A stretch of 9,167 nt of DNA from Dysgonamonadaceae bacterium. Its GTDB lineage: Bacteria > Bacteroidota > Bacteroidia > Bacteroidales > Azobacteroidaceae. Each line of letters begins with the position of its first letter. The stretch's first letter is position 1. Below the pieces are notes generated by a model. That model saw only the letters and a program-made list of their open reading frames with translations. It did no database searches and was not told where the DNA came from. The position numbers and the translations under genes were made by a program. Location of the stretch: the NCBI GenBank assembly GCA_031255425.1, contig JAIRSN010000230.1, positions 1 through 9,167 on the forward strand, given 5' to 3'. This document shows, piece by piece, positions 8,801-9,167 of the stretch.

Positions 8801-9167
8801 CGGGCGCTACTTCCAGGGCGAATTGCCCGTCTACGTCCGTGGTGGTGCCGATGCGCTGTCCGGTCACGGTGACGCTGGCGCCGATCACGGCGCTTCCTGT
8901 TTCGTCGGTTACGGTGCCGGTGATCTTTTTCGCTGTCTGGGCGCCCGCTGCCTGGATTCCCAGCATACAAACGAGTATCATCCAGCCGATCTTCCGAAGA
9001 ATCGGGCACACAGTGCCTTTTATATTGGTGGCGGTGGGGTGACCCGGCAAATATCCCGGAGATCTTTTTTTGCTTTCCGGGATACCCGGAGAAATAAGAG
9101 CGGCTGCACCGTTGCCGCCGCCGGTTGCCGGGCGACCCGGCGAGTTTGTAAATAAACGATTATTCAT
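5853..9167 (-). CDS. SusC/RagA-family TonB-dependent outer-membrane transporter
   Basis: The frame encodes 1104 aa from the ATG at the right edge, or 1052 aa from an in-frame GTG at 9011. In long-form numbering there is a signal peptide at about 53-76 (CPILRKIGW, a hydrophobic core, AAGAQ), a carboxypeptidase-D-regulatory-like beta-sandwich at about 80-152, and the SusC signature DEVVVVGYGTQKKG at 158-171. The plug is at about 175-285 (IRGFGAPLVIIDGVPRG, SVLKDASAAVYGVKAANGV), and a 22-strand-type barrel fills the rest, ending NFGLNIEI. There is no STN domain before the plug, so ECF sigma/anti-sigma coupling is unlikely. The protein should import oligosaccharides using TonB energy with the SusD-like lipoprotein encoded 22 bp downstream. 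The first 52 residues precede the signal peptide, are repetitive (SPGRP, SPGIP, SPGYLPG) and overlap a cluster of DNA inverted repeats, so the true start may be the GTG at 9011, which gives a compact signal peptide. A start further upstream, outside the window, cannot be excluded. Confidence 0.96.
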   Translation of the reverse strand: MNNRLFTNSPGRPATGGGNGAAALISPGIPESKKRSPGYLPGHPTATNIKGTVCPILRKIGWMILVCMLGIQAAGAQTAKKITGTVTDETGSAVIGASVTVTGQRIGTTTDVDGQFALEVAPGSTLAVSYIGYLTAQVKVDGRTTYPITLKEDLQNLDEVVVVGYGTQKKGSITGSVVAVSGKELVITKNQNAQNMLTGKVPGVRVIQKTSEPGEFNNQFDIRGFGAPLVIIDGVPRGQDAFVRLAPEEIDNISVLKDASAAVYGVKAANGVVLITTKRGAKGKGKINYSMFYGIQTPADLLKPVGAVDRMMLFNTTTMRNLTNPTLTYTDEQINRYRDGTYQSSDWYGAILNNTAAQQQHNFSFSGGNEKADYFVNFGYNQQDGFFRSGDLNYERFNLRSNINAEITSNLRVSLNINGIMDNKHRPLANSFDIYGYLWRSIPNDFIYANNNPAYLMRSTGVPNVVAISDADISGFVDNNRKMFQSSGTLAYDIPGVKGLQVQGLYAYDMTLTDNTTFKKEYNTYEYDAVTDVYTPYKGNSPTDLNRSYGLGQTHLWQASLHYDRTFAAKHHTGALLLYEESHSTGDNLYAYRQFNIPIPYLYAGNDDDTQKGSANAGGITDYVVKGLVGRLNYDYAGKYLAEFSFRRDGSSKFAPGKQWGFFPGGSLGWRLSEEGFIKNSLPFVQNLKLRGSYGILGDDGAIDYQWVTGYDYPLDTNPRQHREGNDGYPGGYMIDNAYVNALGFRVAENPDITWYTSKTANVGVDADGFNGLAGFSLDLFQRDREGLLANRLVSLPGTFGTLMPQENLNSDRTKGFEIELRHRNRVGGFSYQLAGNLAMTRTLRIFSERAPSGNSYDDWRNNPNNRYNDIWWGKGAAGQYESYEQIANSPINVGLDVLPGDYIYEDWNGDGVIDGNDDHPIGTIADAAKSNLHDKRNYPLMNFGLTFNGAYKGFDLSLLFQGSAMSNVAYGEQLASPLMWGGNAVELLLDRWHPVDPYRDPFDPNNEWVRGYYPYGGKAPDANSKFGMQNGAYLRLKTVELGYSIPQHLLRKIGFQSVRLYVNGYNLLTLTGVKGLDPERPTELYGQMYPLNRTINFGLNIEI
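9052..9084 (-). other. 9-bp inverted repeat, possible leader hairpin
   Basis: TATCCCGGA (9052-9060) is exactly complementary to TCCGGGATA (9076-9084), with a 15-nt loop carrying a run of seven A on the minus strand. One arm overlaps the palindrome at 9076-9090, so the two structures cannot form together in RNA. It lies 40 bp before the GTG at 9011 in the transcription direction. It is a candidate leader structure only if the region is untranslated. Confidence 0.4.
9076..9090. promoter_or_regulatory. Perfect palindrome TCCGGG-N3-CCCGGA upstream of the likely SusC-like start
   Basis: Positions 9076-9081 and 9085-9090 are exact reverse complements around a 3-bp spacer. The site shares its layout with the palindrome at 9127-9141 and lies about 65 bp before the alternative GTG start. 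It could be an operator or an RNA hairpin; it could also be a by-product of GC-rich coding sequence. No regulator in the window links to it. Confidence 0.35.
9127..9141. promoter_or_regulatory. Perfect palindrome GCCGGG-N3-CCCGGC
   Basis: Positions 9127-9132 and 9136-9141 are exact reverse complements around a 3-bp spacer. Its centre is 51 bp from that of the 9076-9090 site, roughly five helical turns. A weaker related copy (GGGTGACCCGG) sits at 9037-9047, a further 42 bp along. A role as a tandem operator is conjecture. Confidence 0.35.

Noticed and set aside
5997..9155. 1052-codon plus-strand open frame opposite the SusC-like gene
   Set aside because: It is codon-aligned antisense to the SusC-like frame. 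It stays open only because the sense gene lacks TTA, CTA and TCA codons over this span. The translation is low-complexity (Val/Gly/His/Arg-rich) and has no recognisable domain.
1..9167. CRISPR arrays, tRNA or rRNA genes, transposases, integrases or attachment sites
   Set aside because: No regularly spaced repeats, tRNA-like folds, conserved rRNA stretches or mobile-element proteins are seen. The DNA is almost fully occupied by five collinear genes.

Overview
The window is one stretch of a Bacteroidota (Bacteroidales-like) genome, and every convincing gene lies on the minus strand. The case for Bacteroidota is a SusC/RagA-type TonB-dependent transporter followed directly by a SusD/RagB-type lipoprotein, a DUF3823-type lipoprotein, and a secreted glycosidase that ends in a type IX secretion (Por) sorting domain. 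By eye the DNA is GC-rich for this phylum. I cannot name a genus.

Layout in the direction of transcription, from high to low coordinates: 9167-9012 is an N-terminal extension or leader of the SusC-like gene, unusually rich in CCGGG/CCCGG inverted repeats. The SusC-like outer-membrane transporter follows (stop at 5853), then the SusD-like glycan-binding lipoprotein (5830-3761), the DUF3823-like lipoprotein (3730-2990) and a multidomain GH43 glycosidase (2977-899; GH43, CBM6, beta-trefoil, T9SS sorting domain). A strong hairpin with a T-tract (890-854) comes next. Last is the 5' part of a secreted TIM-barrel glycosidase-like gene, with motifs recalling clan GH-D, that runs off the left edge (826 to 1). 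Gaps between genes are 22, 30, 12 and 72 bp, so no stretch over 300 bp lacks a gene.

This is a polysaccharide utilization locus (PUL). The GH43 enzyme, probably displayed at the cell surface after T9SS export, would trim arabinose- or xylose-containing chains. The SusD-like and DUF3823-like lipoproteins would bind the oligosaccharides, and the SusC-like channel would import them with TonB energy. The left-edge glycosidase could remove a further side sugar. The substrate cannot be fixed from sequence alone. No regulator gene (HTCS, ECF/anti-sigma, SusR) is in the window, and the SusC-like protein lacks the STN domain expected for anti-sigma-coupled control.

I see a well-formed but recognisable PUL, not a clearly new system. 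The points most worth a second look are the start and leader of the SusC-like gene, a 15-bp tandem duplication that doubles the DUF3823 start codon, the terminator-like hairpin inside the locus, and the T9SS-tagged GH43.
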